A stretch of 64,000 bases of DNA from Mycobacterium neglectum (GTDB lineage: Bacteria; Actinomycetota; Actinomycetes; Mycobacteriales; Mycobacteriaceae). Every line of letters begins with the position of its first letter. Positions within the stretch are counted from its first letter, which is position 1. Location: NCBI RefSeq assembly GCF_002591975.1, contig NZ_NVQE01000001.1, positions 1 through 64,000 on the forward strand. The letters run 5' to 3'. This document shows positions 34,174 to 42,204 of this stretch, piece after piece. The notes under the pieces were generated by a model. It had not been told where the DNA came from, made no database searches, and worked only from the letters and a program-made list of their open reading frames with translations. The position numbers were made by a program, and so were the translations under genes.

Positions 34174-35274
34174 GTGACCAGCGGCCTGGTCGCAGCCCTT
34201 GCGGCTCCGCTCAAGGCGGTGCAGTCGACGGTCGGTCCAGGATGGTCCACTGATCCTGCTGCCGATCCGGGCACCATGCTGACCCGAGTGCGCGACGCGC
34301 TCTCAGCCGTGTCGGCGGCGACCAGGAGGGCCTGGCATCAAACCGACTGGACCGGTGCTGGCGCCGACGGGGCCGCCGATTTCACGGCGAGGACCGTGGC
34401 GGCCATCGACGACCTTGCCGATCGAGCCGAGGCTATGAACGTGGCGGCAAGTGCTGCCGGCGCCGCGGTCGCGCGTGCTCATGAGCGGTTGCGCGATATC
34501 GTCCACGATTTCGAGTCGCGCGCTGCGGCGCTGGAACCCTTCCTCGACTCACCCGAAGTCGCCGCGTCGCTGAGGGCCGAGGCGCAACGATCACTCGCCG
34601 AGGCGGTCACCGTCGTCGAGGAACTTCAAGACGAGTTGGACCGACACACCGCGGCGCTCACCGGTCCCGCGGCGCCCCCGCCGGTGTCCACGGCACCCGC
34701 GGGCTTGGGGTCAGCGTCGATGCCGTCGATGGGCCCGGGTCTGGGTGGCTCGGGTCTGGCCGGCTCCGCCCCGATGAGTCCGTTGTCTAACGGAACATCT
34801 AGCGCGGGGTTCGGCGAGCTGGCCGGGTTGTTCACGCGAGATGCACCCACATCGTCACCGGAAGCCGCCACATTAGGAGATGGCGTCGCCATTCGCCTTC
34901 CCGACGGCACCACTGTCACAGCGCCGAATGCAGTGGCAGCCAGCGCGGTCCGACATGCTCTGACTCAGTTGGGAGTGCCGTACGACTGGGGCGGCACCAC
35001 GCCGGGCGTCGGCCTCGATTGCAGCGGACTGACTCAATGGGCGTATTCGGAAGCGGGACTGAACCTTCCACGGTTGGCTCAGGAGCAGGACGTCGGTGCG
35101 CCCGTCGCGGCTGGCGATCTTCGACCGGGCGATCTCGCGGTATGGGACGGCCATGTCGCGATGATCGTCGGCAACGACACGATGATTGAAGCCGGCGACC
35201 CGGTGCAACTGTCGTCGATTCGAACTGGCAACGCAGGCCAGGGCTTTCAGGGGTTTTGGCGTCCCACCGCGTGA
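34174..35274 (+). CDS. NlpC/P60 peptidoglycan endopeptidase with ESX-like N-terminal domain
   Basis: 366 aa from GTG 34174. Residues 1-160 form a helical bundle with a WXG turn (Trp59-Thr-Gly61 in QTDWTGAGADGA), followed by a Pro/Gly/Ser linker (about 165-220), then the NlpC/P60 domain (about 245-366). Catalytic Cys283 is in GLDCSGLTQWAY, His in WDGHVAMIVG and a third polar residue in MIEAG. No Sec signal is present, consistent with export as a dimer with the upstream EspC-like protein. Cleaves D-Glu-mDAP type peptide links in the family. Confidence 0.83.
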   Translation: MTSGLVAALAAPLKAVQSTVGPGWSTDPAADPGTMLTRVRDALSAVSAATRRAWHQTDWTGAGADGAADFTARTVAAIDDLADRAEAMNVAASAAGAAVARAHERLRDIVHDFESRAAALEPFLDSPEVAASLRAEAQRSLAEAVTVVEELQDELDRHTAALTGPAAPPPVSTAPAGLGSASMPSMGPGLGGSGLAGSAPMSPLSNGTSSAGFGELAGLFTRDAPTSSPEAATLGDGVAIRLPDGTTVTAPNAVAASAVRHALTQLGVPYDWGGTTPGVGLDCSGLTQWAYSEAGLNLPRLAQEQDVGAPVAAGDLRPGDLAVWDGHVAMIVGNDTMIEAGDPVQLSSIRTGNAGQGFQGFWRPTA

Positions 35275-35279
35275 ACCGC

Positions 35280-35825
35280 TCAGGCTTCGACGACGGCCCT
35301 GATGCGTTCGAGCGTTGTCCGCATATCACGCAGGTTCCGTCGCTTGCGGAGGTAGAAGAGGAACTCCAGCGGCCGCAGGACTGCCGATTCGATGGTCCGG
35401 AAAGACTCGGTCACGTCGGTTCCCTGACCGCTGGGGACGAAGGCGTAATGCCAATTGTTCACCGCGCGGTCGCCGACCAACACGGCGAAACCGAATTCCC
35501 TGCCCGGCTCACATGCCGTCACCCGACAGGTCGACCAGTACACGGGACCGATCTCGTTGCGCTTGACGTGACCACGGAATCGAGCGCCCAGCGTGGGTTC
35601 GGCAACTCCGTCGAGCCATTGCGCGTCGAATGTCTCCGGCGAGAATTTTCCGGTATTGCGGACATCGGCGACCAGCGTCCAGATTTCCATTGGCGAAGCG
35701 TCCATATGAACCGTCACCGCTCCGTGCACCAGGAGAGCGTAGCGGTCGACGGGCTCGGCAATATCGCCAGCATCGCGAGGCTCGTCGAACTCACCCTCGA
35801 CCACGGTGGCTATTCTGTGCGCCAT
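35280..35825 (-). CDS. SRPBCC/START-like family protein
   Basis: 181 aa from ATG 35825, or 174 aa from GTG 35804. The helix-grip fold pattern is visible: VTVHMDASPMEIWTLVADVRNTGKFSPE, GARFRGHVKR, and a long C-terminal helix PLEFLFYLRKRRNLRDMRTTLERI. Such proteins bind hydrophobic ligands; no enzyme function can be assigned. Its possible ATG overlaps, on the opposite strand, the ATG of the Rv3311 homologue. Confidence 0.75.
   Translation of the reverse strand: MAHRIATVVEGEFDEPRDAGDIAEPVDRYALLVHGAVTVHMDASPMEIWTLVADVRNTGKFSPETFDAQWLDGVAEPTLGARFRGHVKRNEIGPVYWSTCRVTACEPGREFGFAVLVGDRAVNNWHYAFVPSGQGTDVTESFRTIESAVLRPLEFLFYLRKRRNLRDMRTTLERIRAVVEA
35811..35823 (+). promoter_or_regulatory. Candidate leaderless -10 for the Rv3311 homologue
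   Basis: TATTCT at 35811-35816 lies seven bases before ATG 35824, so transcription would begin at the start codon. No Shine-Dalgarno sequence is present upstream of this ATG. The element lies inside the 5' end of the divergent SRPBCC gene if that gene begins at 35825. Confidence 0.4.
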
Positions 35826-37086
35826 GGCTGCTGAAATCGTGCCGATCCGTCTTGGGCTGACCAAGGGTGACCTCTACACGCTTTGGGCGCCACGGTGGCG
35901 CGACGAGGGCGACGAGTGGGAGGCATTCCTCGGCAAGGACGAGGATCTCTATGCCTTCGAGACGGTGGCCGACCTGGTGGCGTTCGTCAGGACCAACAAA
36001 GACAATGACCTGACCGACCATCCTGCCTGGGAAAAGCTCACCGAGGCCAATGCGCATCGGCTGGATCCCAGCGAGGAACGGCAGTACGACGTCGTCGGCG
36101 TGCCGGAGCTGGCCGCCGAAAAGCCCAGCGAGGAGACGGTGGCGCAGCTGCATCGGTCGCTGGCCATCGCATCGTCCATCGGATCGGTCTGTGAGCTCCC
36201 CGCGATCAGCAAGTTCTTCAACGGCAATCCGGGGCTTGGCCAGCTGGGCGGCGGGGTCGAGGCGTTCTCGGGACGCGTCGGCAGGAAGCGATGGAGCGAA
36301 ATCGAGACGGCGATCGGTCGCAGCTGGGACAACGTCCTCGATGCCATCGACGAGCTTGTCAGTACCCCCGATGTCGACGCGGTCGCTTCGAAGAAGGCCG
36401 CCGACGAGCTGGCAGCAGACGCCCCGGAGGTCGAAGAGGAAATCGTCGAGGAAGACGACGAGACCAGCAAAGACGACGACGTCGTCGAAGAAGCCGACGA
36501 ACTCGAGGACCACGCCGACGGTGCGGTGCTGGGCAGCGACGACGACTTCTGGGTCAAGGTCGGCATCGACCCGGTGCGCATCATGACCACCGGCGGCACG
36601 TACTACACACTGCGGTGCTACCTCGACGATCAGCCGGTCTTCCTGGGACGCAACGGCCGGATCAGCGTCTTCGGATCCGAACGTGCGCTGGCGCGTTACC
36701 TGGCCGACGAGCATGACCACGACATCTCCAACCTTGCCACTTACGACGACATCCGCACGGCGGCCAACGACGGCTCGCTACGGGTGACCGTCGCGGACGA
36801 GAACGTCTACGTGCTCACCGAGATCGTCGACTATCTCGCCGAGGGACCCGACGCGATCGACCGTGACCAGCTCGACCTGGCCGTCGAATTACTCAGGGAC
36901 GTTGGCGAATACGCTGAGGAGACGGTGGTCGCAGAAGCGCTCGACGCCGATCAGCCGCTGGGCAAGATCGTGTCGTACGTGCTCGATCCCGAGAAAGTCC
37001 GCAAACCGACGCCCCCGTACGCCAAGGCGGTCGAACAGTGGGGGTCGCTGGAAACCTTCCTCGAATCGCGACTGCGACCCGAATAG
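35824..37086 (+). CDS. Conserved mycobacterial protein, Rv3311 homologue
   Basis: 420 aa from ATG 35824, the same length as I recall for M. tuberculosis Rv3311. Two similar-looking alpha/beta modules (opening GLTKGDLYTLWAPRWRDEGDEWEAFL and MTTGGTYYTLRCYLDDQPVFLG) are joined by a strongly acidic linker around residues 200-240 (EEEIVEEDDETSKDDDVVEE). No signal peptide, membrane helix or catalytic motif is apparent. The repetition suggests an internal duplication. Function unknown. Confidence 0.85.
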   Translation: MAAEIVPIRLGLTKGDLYTLWAPRWRDEGDEWEAFLGKDEDLYAFETVADLVAFVRTNKDNDLTDHPAWEKLTEANAHRLDPSEERQYDVVGVPELAAEKPSEETVAQLHRSLAIASSIGSVCELPAISKFFNGNPGLGQLGGGVEAFSGRVGRKRWSEIETAIGRSWDNVLDAIDELVSTPDVDAVASKKAADELAADAPEVEEEIVEEDDETSKDDDVVEEADELEDHADGAVLGSDDDFWVKVGIDPVRIMTTGGTYYTLRCYLDDQPVFLGRNGRISVFGSERALARYLADEHDHDISNLATYDDIRTAANDGSLRVTVADENVYVLTEIVDYLAEGPDAIDRDQLDLAVELLRDVGEYAEETVVAEALDADQPLGKIVSYVLDPEKVRKPTPPYAKAVEQWGSLETFLESRLRPE

Positions 37087-37088
37087 GA

Positions 37089-37300
37089 CTAGAGCTCGAT
37101 CGCTTTCGGGTGGCGCGGCTCGTAAAGGCGAGCTCGCCCTTGGCCTTGCTGGGTGCACGGCCACCTCCCGCGGGCGGCAGTTTGAAGATCAGCCGGCCAC
37201 CGCCTGCGTCGACATGCGGATAGTCGAGGACATCGCGGAAGAAGGCGCGATCGGCATCGGCGTCGCGACGGCAAACGATGACGTGGGCGCCGGTGATCAC
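37089..37300 (-). pseudogene. Broken glyoxalase/VOC family gene
   Basis: From GTG 37300 the minus strand reads VITGAHVIVCRRDADADRAF and on through GGGRLIFKLPPA, the N-terminal module of a VOC-family protein. After about 55 codons the frame is lost. The expected C-terminal end RLYEPRHPKAIEL followed by TAG appears in another frame at 37089-37130. The middle of a roughly 120-residue protein is missing, so this is a gene with an internal deletion and frame change. Its downstream end nearly touches the Rv3311 homologue stop. Confidence 0.7.
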
Positions 37301-37354
37301 GACGCACACCGTACGCTGCGGTGACTTTCGCCCTGCCGCGAAGTCTGCACCCGT

Positions 37355-38167
37355 ATGACCCTCCCTATCACTACCCGTTCCGTCCCCGTGCCCGGCGCCC
37401 GGCTGCACTACGAGCTCCGTGGCCGGGGCCCACTGTTGCTCGTCATCGGCTCCCCCATGGCGGCCGCGGAGTTCGCACCCTTGGCCGAGACCCTGGCGAG
37501 CGACCGCACCGTCGTCACCTACGACCCTCGGGGTTATGCGGCCAGCACGGTCGACGACCCGGACGCACCGTCCAGCGTCGAACAGCGCGCCGACGACGTC
37601 AACGCGATCCTCGATGACCTGCGCGCGGAATCGGCCGACCTGTTCGGGTCCAGTGGCGGCGCGGTCACGGGGCTGGCGCTCGTCACGCGATATCCCGGAC
37701 GGATCCGCACGCTGGTCGCCCACGAGCCGCCGTCGCTGTTGCTGTTGCCCGACGCGGCGGAACAGCGCGTCAACACCGAGGCCATCGTGGACACGTTCCA
37801 CCGGGACGGGTTCGAAGCCGGGTGGGGGCATTTCATGGCCAACGCCGGATTCGACGTACCGCCTGACGACGCGCCGCCGACCAATCCGGAGCCGTCCGCC
37901 GCTGAAGCTCGCCAAATGGCCCGATTCTTCGACATCGACCTGCGCCCAACGTGCTACTACGAGCCCGACATCACTGCGCTGCGGGCGAGCCCGACGCGCA
38001 CCGTGGTCGGCATCGGCGCAGACTCCGGCAGGCTGCTGACATACCGGACCTCGTCGGCGCTGGCCGAACTACTGGGCAGCGCGCCGGTCACATTCCCCGG
38101 CGACCACGGCGGATTCCTGGGCGCGCCAGTGGAGTTCGCGGCTACGCTGCGAGGGGTCTTGCAGTAA
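37355..38167 (+). CDS. Alpha/beta hydrolase
   Basis: 270 aa single-domain alpha/beta hydrolase. The nucleophile elbow is GSSGG with Ser100, the oxyanion region LLLVIGSPMAAAE follows strand 3, and the C-terminal catalytic His is in FPGDHGGFLGAP. The family is diverse (esterases, lactonases, haloperoxidases), and the substrate is not inferable. Convergent with add, 12 bases between stops. Confidence 0.82.
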   Translation: MTLPITTRSVPVPGARLHYELRGRGPLLLVIGSPMAAAEFAPLAETLASDRTVVTYDPRGYAASTVDDPDAPSSVEQRADDVNAILDDLRAESADLFGSSGGAVTGLALVTRYPGRIRTLVAHEPPSLLLLPDAAEQRVNTEAIVDTFHRDGFEAGWGHFMANAGFDVPPDDAPPTNPEPSAAEARQMARFFDIDLRPTCYYEPDITALRASPTRTVVGIGADSGRLLTYRTSSALAELLGSAPVTFPGDHGGFLGAPVEFAATLRGVLQ

Positions 38168-38179
38168 TCGCGAGGAGAG

Positions 38180-39268
38180 TCAGCCGATCAGAACCGCGAA
38201 GCGCGGTTTGATCACGTCATCGATGATGGCCAGCCGTTCGTCGAACGAGATGAACGCCGACTTCATCGCGTTGATGGTGAACCGTTGGAGGTCGCTCCAC
38301 CCGTAACCGAATGCCTCGACCAGACGCAGCATTTCGTGGCTCATCGTGGTGTCGCTGATCAGTCGGTTGTCGGTATTGACGGTGACTCGGAACCGTAGCC
38401 GCGCCAGCAGATCGAACGGGTGCTCGCCGATGCTGCCGACCGCACCGGTCTGCACGTTACTGCTCGGACACATCTCGAATGGAACCCGCTTGTCCCGCAA
38501 CAGCGACGCCAATCTGCCCAACTCGACGGCCCCGTCCGGTCCCTCGGTGATGTCGTCGACGATCCGCACCCCGTGACCGAGGCGGTCGGCGCCGCAGAAC
38601 GCGATCGCTTCGTGGATGGACGGCAGCCCGAACGCCTCGCCGGCGTGAATTGTGAACCGGGCGTTGTTGCCCCGCATGTATTCGAACGCATCGAGGTGAC
38701 GCGTCGGCGGATATCCGGCCTCGGCGCCGGCGATGTCGAAGCCCACCACGCCTTTGTCGCGGAAGCGGATCGCGAGCTCGGCGATCTCCAGCGACCGCGC
38801 CTGATGCCGCATCGCGGTGACCAGGCATCGCACCACAATGAATCGGCCCTCGGCGCTGGCAGCCTTCTCGCCGTCGGCGAAGCCGGCGAGCACGGAATCG
38901 ACGACGGCGTCCAAGGACAGGCCGGCGTCGATGTGCAGTTCGGGCGCGAAGCGGATCTCGGCGTACACGACGTTGTCGGCTGCAAGGTCCGCGACGCACT
39001 CATAGGCCACCCGGTGCAGCGACTCGGGTGTCTGCATCACTCCGACGGTGTGCGCGAACGGCTCCAGATAGCGCACCAGCGATCCGCTGTGAGCAGCGGT
39101 GCGGAAGAAAGATGCGAGTCCGTCGACATCGGTGGCGGGCAGATCGTCATAGCCGTTGGCCTCGGCCAGTTCCAGTACGGTGGCCGGCCGCAGCCCGCCG
39201 TCGAGGTGGTCGTGCAGCAGCGCCTTGGGCGCCTGGCGGATCGACTCCAGCGTCAGCGGCGTCGTCAT
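38180..39268 (-). CDS. add: Adenosine deaminase
   Basis: Zn-dependent deaminase converting (deoxy)adenosine to inosine, 362 aa. Zinc ligands appear in [26 protein letters not shown] (with the catalytic Glu) and DRLGHGVRI, and the last ligand in [13 protein letters not shown]. The start ATG overlaps the deoA stop by four bases, so add is the last gene of cdd-deoA-add. Together the three genes salvage nucleosides to bases and deoxyribose phosphate. Confidence 0.93.
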   Translation of the reverse strand: MTTPLTLESIRQAPKALLHDHLDGGLRPATVLELAEANGYDDLPATDVDGLASFFRTAAHSGSLVRYLEPFAHTVGVMQTPESLHRVAYECVADLAADNVVYAEIRFAPELHIDAGLSLDAVVDSVLAGFADGEKAASAEGRFIVVRCLVTAMRHQARSLEIAELAIRFRDKGVVGFDIAGAEAGYPPTRHLDAFEYMRGNNARFTIHAGEAFGLPSIHEAIAFCGADRLGHGVRIVDDITEGPDGAVELGRLASLLRDKRVPFEMCPSSNVQTGAVGSIGEHPFDLLARLRFRVTVNTDNRLISDTTMSHEMLRLVEAFGYGWSDLQRFTINAMKSAFISFDERLAIIDDVIKPRFAVLIG

Positions 39269-40575
39269 GACGTGATCCGATCGATGATCAGCGGGCGCAC
39301 CGGCGGCGCCTCGTCCCCGACGCGCCAGCCGCCGTCCAGCTCAGCCATCGCGGCCTCGAGTCGCTCAGGAGTTTCGGTGTACAGCGTGAACAGCGGCTCG
39401 CCGGCGGCGACGGGCTCGCCGGGACGGCGGTGGATGCGCAGGCCGGCACCGGACTGCACGCGCTCACCGGGGACAGAGCGGCCGGCACCGAGCCGCCACA
39501 CCGCCAGTCCAACTGCCATCGCGTCGATGCTTTCCATGGTGCCACCACGCGGGGCGGTGACGGTCTCCGTATAGCTGCCCACGGGCAACGCGCCCGGAGA
39601 CAGCGCGCCGAGGTCGCCGCCCTGCGCGGCGACGAGCTCACGGAACCGGTCCATCGCGGTACCGTCCTTCAGCGTCTGAGCCGGGTCGGTGCCGTCGACA
39701 CCCGCGGCGTCGAGCATCTCGGCGGCCAGTGCCAGCGTCAGCTCCACTACGTCTGCCGGACCGCCACCGGCCAGCACCTCCAGCGATTCGGCGACCTCGA
39801 CCGAATTGCCCACCGCACGGCCCAGCGGCGTCGACATGTCGGTCAGCAGCACGCGCGTCACCAGCCCGGCTTCGGTGCCGAGCTCGACCAGGGTGGCGGC
39901 CAGTTCGCGGCTCTCCTCCTCGGTGTTGAGAAACGCGCCGGAACCCACCTTGCAATCGAGCACCAGGGAGGCGGCACCCTCTGCGATCTTCTTGCTCATC
40001 ACCGAACTCGCAATCAGCGGCAGCGATTCGGTGGTGCCTGTGACGTCGCGCAGCGCGTAGATCTTCCGGTCCGCAGGCGCCAGCTCCCCCGCGGCGAAGA
40101 TCGCCGCGCCGATGTCACAAAGTTGTTCGCGAATTTGGGCTTTTGACAACTCGGGAGAAAAGCCAGGGATGGATTCCAGCTTGTCGAGCGTGCCGCCGGT
40201 GTGGCCGAGTCCGCGACCGGCCGCTTGCGGCACCGCGCCGCCGCAGGCCATCACGACCGGCACCAGTGGAATGGTGACCTTGTCACCCACTCCGCCGGTG
40301 GAATGCTTGTCCACCAACGCCAGTGGCTTTCCATCGCGCCGAAGATCTGTAAAGTCCAACCGCTCACCCGAGGCCACCATGGCCGCCGTCCAGCGAGCGA
40401 TTTCAGGCCTTGTCATGCCGCGCAGGAAGATCGCCATCAGCAGCGCCGACATCTGCGCGTCGGCCACCCGCCCGTGCGTGTAGGCGTCGATCACCCAGTC
40501 GATCGCCGCGTCGGAGAGCACGCCACCGTCGCGCTTGGTCCGGATGATCGTGGGAGCGTCAAACGAATGCGGCAT
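39265..40575 (-). CDS. deoA: Thymidine phosphorylase
   Basis: 436 aa pyrimidine-nucleoside phosphorylase splitting thymidine/uridine with phosphate. Family signatures: [17 protein letters not shown] at the N-terminus, [17 protein letters not shown] phosphate-binding loop, the [20 protein letters not shown] segment (here [17 protein letters not shown]), and KVGSGAFL. The start at ATG 40575 is 38 bases after cdd. Operon with cdd and add. Confidence 0.94.
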   Translation of the reverse strand: MPHSFDAPTIIRTKRDGGVLSDAAIDWVIDAYTHGRVADAQMSALLMAIFLRGMTRPEIARWTAAMVASGERLDFTDLRRDGKPLALVDKHSTGGVGDKVTIPLVPVVMACGGAVPQAAGRGLGHTGGTLDKLESIPGFSPELSKAQIREQLCDIGAAIFAAGELAPADRKIYALRDVTGTTESLPLIASSVMSKKIAEGAASLVLDCKVGSGAFLNTEEESRELAATLVELGTEAGLVTRVLLTDMSTPLGRAVGNSVEVAESLEVLAGGGPADVVELTLALAAEMLDAAGVDGTDPAQTLKDGTAMDRFRELVAAQGGDLGALSPGALPVGSYTETVTAPRGGTMESIDAMAVGLAVWRLGAGRSVPGERVQSGAGLRIHRRPGEPVAAGEPLFTLYTETPERLEAAMAELDGGWRVGDEAPPVRPLIIDRITS

Positions 40576-40613
40576 ACAGCCTCCGCGCGTCGAATATGAA
40601 CTGCATCACCGGA

Positions 40614-41036
40614 TTACGGCACTTCCTCGTGGGGTACCTCGAGCCGGGCCAGATCCTGCGGTCCGAACGCGTCGGGCAGCAACTCGCCCAGCGTCCGCGG
40701 CCCCGTCGGATGATCGACCAGCAATTCCGGGCCGCCATGCTCCAGCAGCACCTGCCTGCACCGTCCACACGGCATCACGACGTTCCCGGCGCGGTCTACA
40801 CAGGACAGGGCGATCAGCCTGCCGCCGCCACCGGAATGCAGGGCGCAGACCACTGAACACTCGGCACAGAGACCTAGGCCATATGAGACATTCTCCACAT
40901 TGCAGCCCGACACCATCCGGTGGTCATCGACCAGCGCGGCGGCACCGACGGAAAAGCCTGAATACGGCGCATAGGCATGGCTAGCCGCCTCAGTTGCCTT
41001 GTGCCGCAACATTTTCCAATCGATATCGGATGTCAT
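40614..41036 (-). CDS. cdd: Cytidine deaminase
   Basis: 140 aa Zn-dependent deaminase of cytidine/deoxycytidine. YAPYSGFSVGAA and GCNVENVSYGLGLCAECSV contain the ligand Cys and catalytic Glu, and MPCGRCRQVLLEH supplies the two other Cys ligands. ATG 41036 is the natural start; first gene of the cdd-deoA-add operon, divergent from sdhC with about 240 bases between. Confidence 0.93.
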   Translation of the reverse strand: MTSDIDWKMLRHKATEAASHAYAPYSGFSVGAAALVDDHRMVSGCNVENVSYGLGLCAECSVVCALHSGGGGRLIALSCVDRAGNVVMPCGRCRQVLLEHGGPELLVDHPTGPRTLGELLPDAFGPQDLARLEVPHEEVP

Positions 41037-41141
41037 GTCAATCCCTCCGGACCGATTCTGAATGCATTCCGAAGACCCCGTTCCGCAATGAGACAAGTGA
41101 GGAAGGTAACCCTAACTTTTGCCGTTTTGCGTGCGCCGACG

Positions 41142-41183
41142 GCTAAACGGTAGTTCGTTTAGCAGTACAACTGGGATTAGAGT
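41142..41183 (+). promoter_or_regulatory. sdhC promoter with perfect inverted repeat
   Basis: GCTAAACG (41142-41149), six bases, then CGTTTAGC (41156-41163) is a perfect eight-base inverted repeat. A plausible promoter, TTCGTT (41154-41159), 18 bases and TAGAGT (41178-41183), has its -35 inside the right arm. A bound dimer here would block or modulate sdhC transcription. A leader of about 90 bases would follow. The regulator is not identifiable from the sequence. Confidence 0.55.
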
Positions 41184-41277
41184 CGCCCCGAGGTTTGGGG
41201 CAGTGGTCCACGACCGGTCTGATTGCGAGCCTGTGGGACCCCCGCCCCGAGCGTCCACCGAAGGCGTTGGAGGCCAT

Positions 41278-41718
41278 ATGAGTACTCAGACTGCTGGGCA
41301 GTCGCCCGGGAGCGCGGCGGTGCCGGCTCCCCGGCCTGAGCCGTCACGCAGACGCACCCTCTACCGCGGTGACCCCGGGATGTGGTCGTGGGTGCTGCAC
41401 CGCATCACCGGTGCCACCATCTTCTTCTTCCTCTTCGTGCACGTGCTCGACACCGCGCTCGTGCGTGTCAGCCCACAGGCCTATAACGAGGTCATCGAGA
41501 CCTACAAGTCTCCGATCGTCGGACTGATGGAGATCGGCCTGGTGGTTGCCGTGCTCTACCACGCTCTCAACGGCGTCCGGGTGATCCTCATCGACTTCTG
41601 GCAGAAGGGTCCGCGCTATCAGCGGCAGATGCTCTGGGTCGTCGTCGGCATCTTCCTGGCGGTCTTCATCCCGGCGCTCGGCATGATCGGGCTGCACATG
41701 TGGGAGCGGTTCCTGTGA
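41278..41718 (+). CDS. sdhC: Succinate dehydrogenase cytochrome b subunit
   Basis: 146 aa membrane anchor of complex II. Three helices are visible after an N-terminal soluble part; WVLHRITGATIFFFLFVHVLD contains a haem/quinone-site His-Arg region, and YHALNGVRVILIDFW a second conserved His. GGAGG lies five bases before ATG 41278. First gene of sdhCDAB, overlapping sdhD (GTGA). Confidence 0.93.
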   Translation: MSTQTAGQSPGSAAVPAPRPEPSRRRTLYRGDPGMWSWVLHRITGATIFFFLFVHVLDTALVRVSPQAYNEVIETYKSPIVGLMEIGLVVAVLYHALNGVRVILIDFWQKGPRYQRQMLWVVVGIFLAVFIPALGMIGLHMWERFL

Positions 41719-42194
41719 GCGGCCCGACCGGCGCCTGGACGCCACATCACAAGGAGGGCCGCATCGCCCCCGTGATGGAGAAGGAGTACGACCGCCCCGC
41801 CAGCCTGGACCACCCACGCGCTCCACGGCGCCCGCGGGGCATCCCCTACTTCGAGAAGTACGCGTGGCTGTTCATGCGCTTCTCAGGGGTCGCACTGGTG
41901 TTTCTGGCGCTGGGCCACCTGTTCATCATGCTGATCTGGGACGGCGGGGTGTACCGCATCGACTTCAACTACGTCGCGCAGCGGTGGGCATCACCGTTCT
42001 GGCAGATCTGGGACATGGCCCTGCTGTGGCTGGCGATGATTCACGGCGCCAACGGCATGCGCACGATCATCGGCGACTACGCCCGCAAGAACACGACGAA
42101 GTTCTATCTGAATTCGCTGCTGTTGCTGGCGACCGGATTCACCCTGGTGCTGGGCAGCTACGTGCTGGTCACCTTCGACGCGAGCATCTCGTAA
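41715..42194 (+). CDS. sdhD: Succinate dehydrogenase membrane anchor subunit
   Basis: 159 aa from GTG 41715, overlapping the sdhC stop. Helices: FMRFSGVALVFLALGHLFIMLIW, FWQIWDMALLWLAMIHGANGM and a third near the C-terminus (LLLLATGFTLVLGSYVLV). Pairs with SdhC to hold haem and the menaquinone site. Confidence 0.92.
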   Translation: MSGPTGAWTPHHKEGRIAPVMEKEYDRPASLDHPRAPRRPRGIPYFEKYAWLFMRFSGVALVFLALGHLFIMLIWDGGVYRIDFNYVAQRWASPFWQIWDMALLWLAMIHGANGMRTIIGDYARKNTTKFYLNSLLLLATGFTLVLGSYVLVTFDASIS

Positions 42195-42204
42195 TGGGAG
42201 AAAG

